Of a stretch of 64,000 nucleotides of DNA, positions 26,001-33,184 are shown in pieces. The DNA comes from a virus. Position numbers and translations under genes: made by a program. The notes below the pieces were generated by a model. That model searched no databases. It was not told the DNA's origin and saw nothing but the letters and a program-made list of their open reading frames with translations. The stretch spans positions 32,885 through 96,884 of the IMG/VR virus record IMGVR_UViG_3300005613_000020. The stretch is one strand, 5' to 3'. Numbering within the stretch: the stretch's first letter is position 1; each line of letters opens with the position of its first letter.

Positions 26001-26243
26001 CTCAAATTTATTTGCACTTGAGTTATAAATTATACCTTCACCGTCGGAAATACCAGTAAGATCTAAGTCATATCCTCCCAATTGACCATCAGATGAAACT
26101 CCTGTCATAGCTTTTAACTGAGCACCAGATTCCATCCAAAATTGCAAGCAGTGTGGACATTGATAGTATCTTCCCCCTCTATCGTCTTCTTGCAAAACTA
26201 GCGTGTTGTTTACGGTGTTTGGGCATATTTTACATTTTGGCAT
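23055..26243 (-). CDS. Long repeat-rich tail fibre with N-terminal zinc ribbon
   Basis: A 1062-residue protein. Residues 1-35 form a zinc ribbon (CKICPNTVNN, then YYQCPHCLQFW). Residues 60-780 consist of three to four long tandem modules containing LLEGSTKAQVQDH, SHQSGGGDSIKLDDLAEPDD, HGLVPKGTN, SHSLARADHAHQIQHGITD and EYARFTANGLEGRTAAQVR. Residues 800-960 are YadA-like head repeats (GSYSLAIGVDSDATNNG, SGSFAAGYQCSALDSYASA). A beta-sandwich tip follows. The repeated SHxxSHxxGG resembles His motifs that line metal-binding trimeric fibres. It is a probable long tail fibre. Confidence 0.8.
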   Translation of the reverse strand: MPKCKICPNTVNNTLVLQEDDRGGRYYQCPHCLQFWMESGAQLKAMTGVSSDGQLGGYDLDLTGISDGEGIIYNSSANKFESSPAGVGDMTKAAYDTNDDGVVDGADDSALLDGSTKAQVQDHTPKSHVLGSHGADTLADLNTIVSDATLDDSGDSRPPTAHASDHTDGTDDIQDASDSQKGLATAAQITKLDGIDPGADVTADNDPKSHASSHQSGGADSIKLDDLAEPDDNTDLDFSTTKHGLVPKGTNIGNFLKDDGTWGASGAGDMLKSVYDTGDNGQCDNADDSDLLEGSTKAQVQDHTPKSHVLGAHGSDTLADINAIISDATLDDSGDSRPPDNHASNHTDGTDDIQDATDSQKGLATSSQITKLDGIDPGADVTGDNSPQAHKDSHDPEDGGDALDTAAASEIAGVQSAGIGTSHSLARADHAHQIQHGITDNHIVTVDDASAADDEYARFTANGLEGRTAAQVRLDINVADGADVTGDNAPQSHNTSHQSGGGDSIKLDDLAEPDDNTDLDFSTTKHGLVPKGTNVGNFLKDDGTWAASGAGDMLKSTYDTGDNGQCDMADDSDLLEGSTKAQVQNHAPQSHKDSHDPEDGGDALDCAAASEIAGVQAAGEGSSHSLARADHAHQIQHGITDNHLVTVDDSAAADDEYARFTANGIEGRTAAQVRSDINVADGADVTGSNAPQAHNTSHQSGGGDAIKLDDLATPDDNTDLDFSTSAHGLCPKGTNTGKFLKDDGTWDTPVAGGGAFEESSSVVQQDTGTAGYDEDFVFGSPQLDDDGDADHDSRFLFDEGKAAFRAGKVSGTDWDNANMGDYSNAFGWNVKASGSYSLAIGVDSDATNNGSVALGQNLQATGDSCFAAGNQNTASATGAAVLGTENTASGSGSFAAGYQCSALDSYASAIGSRAKTSVYGQNARASGYFSEAGDAQTSVCIARIQTTNADVKELALNGAGESQYIDLQSDVSYAFVITIVARRTDSDNESAMYYFRCCADNNAGTSALVGDVVKDVVAEDTAAWDANVTVSDANDRLEIKVTGEVGKTIRWVARVEMTEVKG

Positions 26244-26255
26244 AATTAACCTCCA

Positions 26256-26462
26256 CTAAATAATAAGTGATGCTACAATAGCTATAACTAAAGGTACCAT
26301 TACATACATAACTCCCTTAGTCCAAGCTCTAGCTGAGCTTACTTCCTCATATACAGTCTCTAATCCACCCATAACATCTTGGACATCATCCTTCAAATGC
26401 TCAAAATGATTTCCTAGAAAATTATCAAATTCTTCCTTTGTCAAAAACTCCTTATCATCCAT
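26256..26462 (-). CDS. Small tail-anchored membrane protein, XhlA-like
   Basis: A 68-residue protein: an acidic N-terminal helix (FLTKEEFDNFLGNHFEHLKDD, VYEEVSSARAW) and a C-terminal membrane span (GVMYVMVPLVIAIVASLII). This layout matches XhlA-like haemolysin accessory proteins that work with holins. The similarity is topological, so the lysis role is tentative. Confidence 0.55.
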   Translation of the reverse strand: MDDKEFLTKEEFDNFLGNHFEHLKDDVQDVMGGLETVYEEVSSARAWTKGVMYVMVPLVIAIVASLII

Positions 26463-26470
26463 TCTATCAC

Positions 26471-28234
26471 CTACTTCTTCTTATTTACTAAAACCTTTGT
26501 AGGAGTCGGTGCAGGACTTGTCACCTCGGAAAATCCCTTCGGTGTCTTTAGTTTTTCCCTGTAAACTCTTTCATCTATAGTTGGCTTAGGCGCTGGCTTT
26601 GTGAGCCTTGCATACCCCCCGGGGGTTTTTAATTGTTCTGTGGTTTTGTTTTTGTGTTCCGGTGTTACCCATCTATGCGTAAGTTCACACCATACCAATC
26701 CTTGTCTTGGTGGTGAACCCGGAGCCTGCTTTTCAAGCTCTTCCTTAGCTATCTTTACGTATTTTTCAATATTCTTTTCATTCTCATCATTCATACGCTG
26801 CAATGGAGATCCCATTGCAGTTCTAAGTTTTCCTTGCATTGGAGCATTATAAGTTCTTCTCGTACGAGGAACCTGCATTCTTGGCTTTACCCCCATTCTA
26901 GGCATTGCACCAGGCATTTTTTGGCGATATCCACCTGGAGGACCTTGCTTTTTCATTCCAATAACTCTCTTCAATTCATCAAGAGAACTCTCGTTTTCTT
27001 TACACTCAGCTTTACTTGTACTAGGACTAGCTTTTGTTAGACGTTGAATAATTTCTCTAGCCTCTTTCTTACTAGGCCCTCCCATTACTAATGCCCCAGC
27101 ATCGGAATAACTTAGGGTCTTTCTAGCAACATTTAGTTGATGTCTTTCTGGAACTGAAAGCTTCTTACTTGGCCTTGCAGCCATAAGCTTACTATCAATA
27201 TTATCTTGCGTACTATCTGCTAATTTACTGTGTCTCCATCTTCTTGTCTCCTCATGCCACTCCGCACCAGCAAAGGGGGGAGGTCCAGGAGGACCCGACT
27301 TCTTTATGTCTTCCGTTCGATACTTAATTGATCCACAATACGCTTTAGGGTCTCTCTTATCCCTACTTCGTCTAACGCACTCGTCAAAGTCTTGATAGCC
27401 TGCAAATGGCTTCTTTATTTCAAGTTCTTTATTTTCCTTCTTAATTTTCCTGTAGGAATTCATCAAAGAACCAATTGCCAATGCAGCCAATGGACCAATC
27501 TTTTCAACCTCTTTCTTATCTGGAATGCAATTTTTATTTTTGTCCTCATTCTCAACTCGCTCAATTCTATGAATATTCATCCACTGAGGACGCTTTCTAA
27601 TTCCACCTTCCCCCTCTTCCTTCGGCATATGACCAACCGTTACTGTTTTGTCTGCGTCATACATCTTATTTGCCATTTTTCTTACCTCGCTAGTATCTCT
27701 CCTCCCTTTACTCGGAGTATGACTTGAATCATGTCTAGATATGCTATTGTCTAGATCTCTTTTTGCGTCTATTAGCCATCTCATCAAACTACCTTGTGCA
27801 TGAGGAAATTTTGGATTTATTTCTCTAGGAACTAAACCTATCTTCGTTCCTAAATGATTAGCAAGCTTTTTAGCTTCATCTAAGTCATCGTATGAAGCTC
27901 TCCCAGGTTTTGAGCTATTAAGCTTAGTAACGTGTTTCTTAGCTCCACTTACACTTTGGTGAATTACCTCATGATTAAGCTGTTCGCTAGGATTCAGTTT
28001 GCTATAATCCCGATGTCTCCACCTTCTTGTTTCTTCATGCCACTCGGCACCAGCAAAGGGGGGAGGTCCAGGAGGACCCGACTTACTAAATTCCTTATAT
28101 CTCCTAAGAATCTTATCCTTTGATAATCCAGTTCCTCTTGGAGGAAGATCTGAAGTTCCAAATTTACTTTTGTGTCGTTCTGATCTTTCTTCTTCAGTTC
28201 TAGGATTTCTAAATCTAGGAATATTATCGTTCAT
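26471..28234 (-). CDS. Modular basic virion-region protein with GPPGPPP motifs
   Basis: About 587 residues, starting at the ATG at 28234, one base after the upstream stop. It is Lys/Arg-rich and modular. A short motif, SGPPGPPPFAGAEWHEETRR plus WRH, occurs at about residues 51-73 and again, identically, at 311-333. A third relative (APGSPPRQGLVW, then THRWVTP) is near residue 500, and a fourth copy is in the prohead protease at 34325-38023. Between copies are a region with YDADKTVTVGHMP and a DFDECVRRSRDKRDPKAYCG module of a type often attached to phage head proteins. I infer a polyprotein or scaffold-associated protein; no enzyme motif was found. Confidence 0.6.
   Translation of the reverse strand: MNDNIPRFRNPRTEEERSERHKSKFGTSDLPPRGTGLSKDKILRRYKEFSKSGPPGPPPFAGAEWHEETRRWRHRDYSKLNPSEQLNHEVIHQSVSGAKKHVTKLNSSKPGRASYDDLDEAKKLANHLGTKIGLVPREINPKFPHAQGSLMRWLIDAKRDLDNSISRHDSSHTPSKGRRDTSEVRKMANKMYDADKTVTVGHMPKEEGEGGIRKRPQWMNIHRIERVENEDKNKNCIPDKKEVEKIGPLAALAIGSLMNSYRKIKKENKELEIKKPFAGYQDFDECVRRSRDKRDPKAYCGSIKYRTEDIKKSGPPGPPPFAGAEWHEETRRWRHSKLADSTQDNIDSKLMAARPSKKLSVPERHQLNVARKTLSYSDAGALVMGGPSKKEAREIIQRLTKASPSTSKAECKENESSLDELKRVIGMKKQGPPGGYRQKMPGAMPRMGVKPRMQVPRTRRTYNAPMQGKLRTAMGSPLQRMNDENEKNIEKYVKIAKEELEKQAPGSPPRQGLVWCELTHRWVTPEHKNKTTEQLKTPGGYARLTKPAPKPTIDERVYREKLKTPKGFSEVTSPAPTPTKVLVNKKK
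27234..27301 (-). repeat. 68-bp direct repeat, copy 1
   Basis: It encodes the second GPPGPPP motif. It matches 28017-28084 at all but about four of 68 positions, far closer than the surrounding sequence, so the duplication is recent or under gene conversion. Confidence 0.85.
28017..28084 (-). repeat. 68-bp direct repeat, copy 2
   Basis: It encodes the first GPPGPPP motif of the same protein and is the partner of 27234-27301. Most differences between the copies fall at third codon positions, leaving the peptide unchanged. Confidence 0.85.
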
Positions 28235-28235
28235 C

Positions 28236-29183
28236 TTAACACCCCCAGAAGTTTCCATAAACCCTAGGTTGTTCTCCTGCTACTGCATTTACAATTGAAA
28301 TTTTGTTTGTAATCAAAACTGCTCTATCAAAGTTGTAGTCCGTTCCTGCCTTTACGAACTCTCCTCGATCTTCAGCATCTGTAGCACTTGAATCTGCATC
28401 CCTATCAAAGGCTATGTACGTATCCCTAGTGAAAAATAGATGTCCATTTCTAAGTTCTGTTACGTGACGATATCTCCTCGAAGGTGAAGCATTAGCAGTT
28501 TCTAACCATTCATTATCAAGTCCCTGCTCTCCGTCACAATAAACAGATGCGGTTTCAAGAGACTCTGCTTGTAAGCCATCCGCATAAAATACCGTTCCGT
28601 GCTGGGAACCTGTAACAACATAAGCTCTTAGATTGGTATTTTCGATCATCTCGTCCTTTCCTATCTGTGCAACCGATCTCTGCCATGATGTAGAAAGGGT
28701 TACTGTATTTCCAGTAGCGATTGTATTACCAGAATCATCCTTAATTATTACTAGTGCCTCATCTCCACCAGCAGCGGCATCTCTCAGATATACGCTAACG
28801 CAAAGCGGTACTTTAGCCGGATATGATCCAAGATCCCAATATCCACCTTCATTATCCGCTGCATTATCTGGAGTAACTTCCATTGAAGTTGCACCATAAA
28901 GAAACGTAGTCCCATCGGTATCAAGGGTTGCTTCACTAGCAACCATACCAGTTGGAGGATTCCCAGCTCCAGGTAACGCAAAACTAGGATTTGTAATCAT
29001 GTTGATTGTCTGTTGACCAGCATCAACCGTAATAAGATCTTCCGCAGTTCCTGGAGTTGCTAACGTTAAATCAACGGGAAAGTTCTTTGACATTGGCCTT
29101 AGAGATTCCCTAGTAGATGGGTCCCTTTCCCTAGGCCATTGGGCATAAACCCTAGCGTCTAACTTTGTTTGATATGCTCCCAT
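28236..29183 (-). CDS. Virion surface protein with a jelly-roll carbohydrate-binding-like domain
   Basis: A 315-residue protein. Residues 60-215 match the CBM-like pattern seen in many phage structural proteins (NMITNPSFALPGAGNPPTGM, STSWQRSVAQIGKDEM, VFYADGLQAESLETASVYCDG). The ending QAESLETASVYCDG is typical of such modules in fibre proteins. The C-terminus (GHLFFTRDTYIAFDRDADSS) is another beta domain. It is probably an exposed decoration or fibre component. Confidence 0.65.
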   Translation of the reverse strand: MGAYQTKLDARVYAQWPRERDPSTRESLRPMSKNFPVDLTLATPGTAEDLITVDAGQQTINMITNPSFALPGAGNPPTGMVASEATLDTDGTTFLYGATSMEVTPDNAADNEGGYWDLGSYPAKVPLCVSVYLRDAAAGGDEALVIIKDDSGNTIATGNTVTLSTSWQRSVAQIGKDEMIENTNLRAYVVTGSQHGTVFYADGLQAESLETASVYCDGEQGLDNEWLETANASPSRRYRHVTELRNGHLFFTRDTYIAFDRDADSSATDAEDRGEFVKAGTDYNFDRAVLITNKISIVNAVAGEQPRVYGNFWGC

Positions 29184-29193
29184 AATTCACCTC

Positions 29194-29565
29194 TTACATC
29201 TGGATTTCGCCGGTTGCTAAGCATACTTGATACATTACCCCGCATTGCTTGCAGCGGAATCTTGCAATCTCATCACTATATTCCCAAGGTCTAGATTCTT
29301 GTGAGTCTCCAACACATCCACAAACTGGACAGGATTGTTCGATTTCTTCTTGCTCTTTATTTCTGAGCTTGTGGATGAATTCAACCTTCTCCTCAACCTT
29401 TGGAGTTGCATCCAACTTATCTACCAATTTCTCATGTGATTCATGCACTTCTTGCACAACCACAGGTTCTTCCCTTTGTACTGCATCAACTTTTCGTTCC
29501 TTCCGCACAGGTCGCAACATTCCCTTCTTTTTTCCTGTTTTATACCTTTTACTGTGTGGTTTCAT
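29194..29565 (-). CDS. Zinc-ribbon protein with a coiled charged N-terminus
   Basis: A 123-residue protein. It has a basic N-terminus (HSKRYKTGKKKGM), an acidic helical middle, and a C-terminal zinc ribbon (CPVCGCVGDS, then RFRCKQCG). The start has an AGGAGG site. It lies in the capsid-fibre operon; function unknown. Confidence 0.6.
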   Translation of the reverse strand: MKPHSKRYKTGKKKGMLRPVRKERKVDAVQREEPVVVQEVHESHEKLVDKLDATPKVEEKVEFIHKLRNKEQEEIEQSCPVCGCVGDSQESRPWEYSDEIARFRCKQCGVMYQVCLATGEIQM

Positions 29566-29785
29566 TGCTTTCCTCCTTCTGCCTTAACTCCTGCATTCTA
29601 GGACCTTGCCACCTTCTTCGATGTCCACATGCCCAACAAGAACACATTTGCGGAGTCTTTGAGGTCATTCCAATTCTCTTGTCGTCAATCCAATCTTCAT
29701 CCAATTTCCAAACGTTTCTAAGCCAACCTCTTACCATTCTTCTCTTTCTATGTTCGCGATGCCTTCTCTCCGCTCGGTTTATCAT
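29549..29785 (-). CDS. Small CSCWxCG protein
   Basis: A 78-residue very basic protein. The segment MCSCWACGHRRRWQGPRMQE near residues 47-66 matches a widespread small bacterial and prophage protein with the form CSCWMCGNxRK, of unknown function. It overlaps the 29194-29565 gene by 17 bases. The Cys cluster suggests metal binding. Confidence 0.65.
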   Translation of the reverse strand: MINRAERRHREHRKRRMVRGWLRNVWKLDEDWIDDKRIGMTSKTPQMCSCWACGHRRRWQGPRMQELRQKEESNETTQ

Positions 29786-29834
29786 TTTTCTCGCTAATGG
29801 CTTATTAACCCATTATCCCAAAATATCGTGAATG

Positions 29835-29856
29835 GGGGAGGGATTAAACCCTCCCC
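29835..29856 (-). terminator. G/C-rich hairpin downstream of the 29866-30258 gene
   Basis: GGGGAGGG (29835-29842) pairs perfectly with CCCTCCCC (29849-29856) around a six-base loop. No T-tract follows on the minus strand. It is similar in form to 30290-30311 and 38707-38729. Confidence 0.55.
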
Positions 29857-29865
29857 ACAATCATC

Positions 29866-30258
29866 TTAACCCTCGTCGTAAAATTCGCCGCAAGGCTGGA
29901 AGAATACAACTGCACAAATATTTACTGCACCAGCATTATCACACTCTAGCTGAATCGTGATGTCGGTATCAGCTGCAAACTGTTGGCTACCAGCTACCGA
30001 ACTGCAAACTTCAGCATTTGTATCACCTTGGGCTGTCTCGGTATCTGTACCATCGGTTACAATAACTGACATATCGCCGGTTACGGTATCTGCCGAAGTT
30101 CCATATATCCTTCTAGCTATCACTGGAAACGGAAACTGAAGTATTAGAGCATCTACCGTTGTAGCATTTACCGATGCTTTGCAGCAAACCGGAATCAACG
30201 GCATATGGCCCTTACCACAGAGGTCCACCATCCTTTTGGCTCCCTTCTTATAGCTCAT
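29866..30258 (-). CDS. Capsid-proximal small structural protein, possible decoration protein
   Basis: About 130 residues from the ATG at 30258, which has GGAGG five bases upstream. The frame is open to a TTG at 30270, but that would place the ribosome binding site inside the gene. It is the first gene after the capsid gene and is enclosed between two G/C-rich hairpins. The protein is beta-rich (VDALILQFPFPVIARRIYG, GDMSVIVTDGTDTETAQG, ITIQLECDNAGAVNICAVVF) with several Cys. Position and size fit a capsid decoration or cement protein. Confidence 0.6.
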   Translation of the reverse strand: MSYKKGAKRMVDLCGKGHMPLIPVCCKASVNATTVDALILQFPFPVIARRIYGTSADTVTGDMSVIVTDGTDTETAQGDTNAEVCSSVAGSQQFAADTDITIQLECDNAGAVNICAVVFFQPCGEFYDEG

Positions 30259-30289
30259 TCGAACCTCCAAAAATAAAATTTGTGGGATT

Positions 30290-30311
30290 GGGGGGGAAAT
30301 TAATCCCCCCC
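30290..30311 (-). terminator. G7/C7 hairpin after the major capsid gene
   Basis: Seven G (30290-30296) and seven C (30305-30311) form a very stable stem around an 8-base A/T loop. It lies between the capsid stop and the ribosome binding site of the next gene. It may act as a partial terminator or an mRNA-stability element that sets the capsid-to-decoration ratio. Confidence 0.55.
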
Positions 30312-30327
30312 GAAGTCCCTGAGTTAA

Positions 30328-31653
30328 TTACGCATTGAGGTCAGAGATTCTACCCTGAACGTCGATCCTAAGAGCGCGAAGTTCAGCCATCATATACAGA
30401 AGGCCACGGACCACCAAAGCGTCCGCATGGAAGTAATCCCTATTCTCGTAGTACTGAGTGGGAAGCGCAACCGCGATCTCAAGATAGTCAGTATCGAGAA
30501 CCATAATATCGGAACCAAGAACCGTACCAGAGTCATCAACGGACTTCATCTGGTCTGGGTCGGGAAGAATCGGAATGCCCATATAGGTTGAGAGAACAAG
30601 TCCAGTTCGGGTTCCAGGAAGGGTTCGCTCGTCGCCAACGCCAACCTGATACTCTTCGGTACCCATATAACGCTGTTGAGCCGACAGAAGTCGCTCCATC
30701 CTAAAATATTGATCCCAGCCCATTGTAATGAGCTTGGGTTCGCCACCAGCTTCGCGGATCTTCTGAATCTGAGTATCGATCATCGTGAGGGTAAGGTCTC
30801 TACCAGTTCCATCATTCCCATCGTAGTTTGCCAGAGCGGCATACCCACCAGCGGTTCTAGTTGTCAAATTGTAGCAATCGGGATTTACGGCATTGCCAGA
30901 TCCGCCAACAATCATCCCATCCTCGCAACAAATGTCGCCAAGGGAGGTTAGAGCGGCACGGGACCGTACAAAGACGGTATCGCCAGCGGCAATGGCCGTT
31001 CCAGTTGCAATGGTCACGGTTGTACCGGACACGTTGGACACGGCACGAGCGGTTCCATCAATTGCACCACCAGTCTCATCCCAAAAATCGACGGTATCGC
31101 CGATATGGAACTGGGAAGCGATTGCGGCCGAAGCGCATACAAACGTAGTTGTAGACCCGCCAGTTGCGTAGCATGCTGGGGTTGAAACCAGCTGCTGGTT
31201 AATATTCTTTACAAAGTCCCTCTCGCAAGCCTCTTGCTCGGTGGCGAGGATGTCCCCCATTCCGCCCGCAAGAGAATTAACAAAGATCGACTTCACCGGG
31301 ACGCCAAACGTTGCCGCAGGAATCTTTGGCAGCGAATAAACGCCCTCGTAGTTCGACACGTCAATGGTCGGAAGACTTCCGGTCTCTGTGACGGGGCGAA
31401 CCCTTTGGTCTCCACGGTCGGTTCTAAGAACCCAACCCGCGGTATTCCCCCACGGAACCTTCTTAATGGCATTGTAGGTGACCTTCTTATTATTAAGTGC
31501 GTCCCATACCTTGCGTCCGTAGGTCTGATTGAACGTCGAAGCTGCGGTTGTTAGGTAGGTCTGCTTTTTCAAGTAGTCCTCTCCAAAAACCTTGGTCTGT
31601 AGACCACGCTGACTTGACGCGATAAATTCAGCAATTCCTATTTCGTCAGACAT
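30328..31653 (-). CDS. Major capsid protein, HK97-like fold
   Basis: A 441-residue protein. It has an N-arm (YLKKQTYLTTAASTFNQTYG), then E-loop and spine-like segments (AIKKVPWGNTAGWVLRTDRGDQ, GVYSLPKIPAATFGVPVK). A domain with beta-rich insertion occupies residues about 165-235 (TDTVDFWDE-like, VSGTTVTIATGTAIAAGDTV). The A-domain and P-loop C-terminal part follow (PKLITMGWDQYFRMERLL, GIPILPDPDQM, DIMVLDTDYLEIAVALPT). It follows scaffold and protease genes, as expected. Third codon positions are visibly more G/C-rich than in neighbouring genes, which fits high expression. It should form the icosahedral shell. The start has an AAGGAGA site. Confidence 0.88.
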   Translation of the reverse strand: MSDEIGIAEFIASSQRGLQTKVFGEDYLKKQTYLTTAASTFNQTYGRKVWDALNNKKVTYNAIKKVPWGNTAGWVLRTDRGDQRVRPVTETGSLPTIDVSNYEGVYSLPKIPAATFGVPVKSIFVNSLAGGMGDILATEQEACERDFVKNINQQLVSTPACYATGGSTTTFVCASAAIASQFHIGDTVDFWDETGGAIDGTARAVSNVSGTTVTIATGTAIAAGDTVFVRSRAALTSLGDICCEDGMIVGGSGNAVNPDCYNLTTRTAGGYAALANYDGNDGTGRDLTLTMIDTQIQKIREAGGEPKLITMGWDQYFRMERLLSAQQRYMGTEEYQVGVGDERTLPGTRTGLVLSTYMGIPILPDPDQMKSVDDSGTVLGSDIMVLDTDYLEIAVALPTQYYENRDYFHADALVVRGLLYMMAELRALRIDVQGRISDLNA

Positions 31654-31678
31654 GTTTCATATCTCCTTATTCTTATTT

Positions 31679-31722
31679 GGAGTCTTTTATCTCATTTTCT
31701 GAGACGTTACGCATCCGACTCC
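31679..31722 (-). other. Nested hairpin just upstream of the capsid start, repeat copy 1
   Basis: Outer stem GGAGTC (31717-31722) with GACTCC (31679-31684), inner stem TCTCA with TGAGA and an A-rich loop. The 5' internal segment GGATGCGTAACG matches the copy at 31789-31839. It could sequester or expose the capsid ribosome binding site. Confidence 0.5.
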
Positions 31723-31788
31723 CTTATGCGTTTTTTCTCCCAAATTTTTTCTCTCCATCTAGCATTATGCCGATTTCGATTTCCCTAT

Positions 31789-31839
31789 GTCGATCCTTCT
31801 TATGGGAGACGCTCCTTTCGGAGACCTTACGGATACGAC
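31789..31839 (-). other. Nested hairpin, repeat copy 2
   Basis: Outer pairs GTCG with CGAC (31836-31839 and 31789-31792), inner stem CTCC-GAAA-GGAG with a GNRA tetraloop (31812-31823). The segment GTCGTATCCGTAAGGTCTC aligns with copy 1 at most positions. Confidence 0.5.
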
Positions 31840-31913
31840 CTACATATATTCAATTGTTGTTCTCATTGGGCTCTTAGAGCTTTTACACACCTACCTACAT
31901 ATTAATAGGTACT

Positions 31914-31973
31914 CTATGCCCAAATGACGTTCCCCGCAATCCGAGTTACAAGCCCTTTCATTATCCTTATCAT
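31914..31973 (-). CDS. Possible 19-residue leader peptide
   Basis: ATG at 31971-31973 preceded by TAAGGAGA, reading MIRIMKGLVTRIAGNVIWA then TAG at 31914-31916. The good ribosome binding site is the only evidence. It may be a leader peptide that couples translation to leader folding, or chance. Confidence 0.35.
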   Translation of the reverse strand: MIRIMKGLVTRIAGNVIWA

Positions 31974-32026
31974 GTTTCTCCTTACCTAAGTCTAGGATAT
32001 TATCTGACTCTTTTACTCTAGTGCCC

Positions 32027-32055
32027 TTATCATTTACCATACTTTATTATGTCAA
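32027..32055 (-). promoter_or_regulatory. Candidate promoter for the capsid gene
   Basis: A perfect TTGACA at 32050-32055 with, after 17 bases, a weak -10 TGATAA at 32027-32032. It would give a capsid transcript with a leader of about 370 bases. Confidence 0.45.
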
Positions 32056-32147
32056 GCCTTTTCTTTCTTTCGGCCGATCCAGCTATAACACTTTACATAA
32101 TAGGGTACACAAAACTGCACTTTTGCGAACCGTCCTAGCTAAACTCC

Positions 32148-32882
32148 TTAGTCAAAATTCCATACTCCGCCGGGCATCTGAGTGTTTGAATCTTGGTTCA
32201 TCTTCTCTTGCATCCTACGGAGTTCCTTATAGCTTAAGTCTTTCATCTTCTCAACAGTCTCGGACTCGGACTCGTCGCCCTTTAGGATTGGCATGTCACC
32301 AGTTCCCAGGTCTCGACTCGTTGGACTATTAAGTCCCTTGGACTCCTTAAACCCTGCTTTGCGTAGTCTTTCCTCGACAGCCTTCTGAATCATATTCTCC
32401 ATGTCTTCCTTATCTTCTTCCTTTTCCTCTTCTTGCTTCTCCTTCTCCTCATCAGAGCCTTCCTTTTCAACCTTTTCCTCTTCCTTCTCATCCTCTTGCT
32501 TTTCTACCTTATCAGTTACATTACCATCATCAATAGGCTTTTGACTCTCTTCAGGCTTAGTATCTACCTTTTCTGAACCCTCTTCACTATCCGCGCCGGT
32601 ATTCGTCATTTCTGCGGGTACATCGGGACCAGCTTCCTTGAATAGATTAGGGTAGGTAATCTCTAGTGCCTTAATGAGATTCTTGACCATCTTCTCTTCC
32701 TTCTCTTCCTCTTCTTGTTCCTTCAACTCTTCTTCTTTCTTCTCTTCATCCGCTTCCTGCTTCTGGATTAGTCGCCCAAGATAACTATTCATAGTCTCAA
32801 GGGTTTCAGCAGTTGCAGACAAGGCCAATGTGTTGCCTTCAAGCTTCTTCTCTATTGCATCCACTCTCTCATCAATATCCAT
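32148..32882 (-). CDS. Capsid scaffolding protein
   Basis: A 244-residue, extremely charged protein: a coiled coil at the N-terminus (MDIDERVDAIEKKLEGNT), long Glu/Lys runs through residues 50-165, and a basic, conserved-looking C-terminus (LSYKELRRMQEKMNQDSNT). Location directly before the capsid gene and composition fit an assembly scaffold, removed by the prohead protease during maturation. Its start overlaps the upstream gene by 11 bases and has a GGAGGT site. Confidence 0.7.
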   Translation of the reverse strand: MDIDERVDAIEKKLEGNTLALSATAETLETMNSYLGRLIQKQEADEEKKEEELKEQEEEEKEEKMVKNLIKALEITYPNLFKEAGPDVPAEMTNTGADSEEGSEKVDTKPEESQKPIDDGNVTDKVEKQEDEKEEEKVEKEGSDEEKEKQEEEKEEDKEDMENMIQKAVEERLRKAGFKESKGLNSPTSRDLGTGDMPILKGDESESETVEKMKDLSYKELRRMQEKMNQDSNTQMPGGVWNFD

Positions 32883-33159
32883 TAGATTTGACCTCCGTCT
32901 TTTTTTTGTTCTTCAACCAGGTTGGTCTTAGCCATCCGACCTGGTGATCTACTGCAATCTTTGCCATTGTTTCCGCGTCGCTTTTTCCTAGTGATTCTGC
33001 ATGTTCTAGTTCGTGATTCATTCCCATATGAAGTTGATGCTGATTTATCTTTGACCAGTCAACATCCAATTTGTCTCCAGTCTTTCTCGCGTCTTCTATA
33101 GAGAACTTTTCTTCCTTCTTCAGGCTTTTATACAACCTTAAAATGTTCTCTACATTCAT
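32872..33159 (-). CDS. DUF5661-like protein
   Basis: About 95 residues from MNVENILRLYKSLKKEEKFS, with the pattern DVDWSKINQHQLHMGMNHELEH, KIAVDHQ and a C-terminal WLRPTWL. This resembles small phage proteins annotated as DUF5661, in which a helix carries GMxxELEH. The ATG at 33159 has an AAAGGAGAA site. The frame runs up to 33207, but that extension contains the terminator hairpin. It is the first cistron after the 33289 promoter. Confidence 0.6.
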   Translation of the reverse strand: MNVENILRLYKSLKKEEKFSIEDARKTGDKLDVDWSKINQHQLHMGMNHELEHAESLGKSDAETMAKIAVDHQVGWLRPTWLKNKKKTEVKSNGY

Positions 33160-33184
33160 TCCTAATTTCTCCTTTATTACACGC

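Larger units (their letters stand above)
31654..32147 (-). promoter_or_regulatory. Long structured leader of the major capsid gene
   Basis: A 494-base stretch without a clear gene. Minus-strand features in order are: a TTGACA (32050-32055) promoter, a 19-codon open frame with a good ribosome binding site (31914-31973), and two related hairpin elements (31789-31839 and 31679-31722). Both hairpins contain the pattern GTCGxATxCGTAAxGTCTC followed by a stem capped by GAAA. A more distant match occurs at 31926-31946. The last hairpin ends just upstream of the AAGGAGA ribosome binding site. Confidence 0.55.

Noticed and set aside
23055-26243. Tandem modules of the fibre as a CRISPR-like or transposon repeat
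   Set aside because: The repeats are in-frame, protein-level and of unequal length with diverged third positions, as expected for fibre modules.
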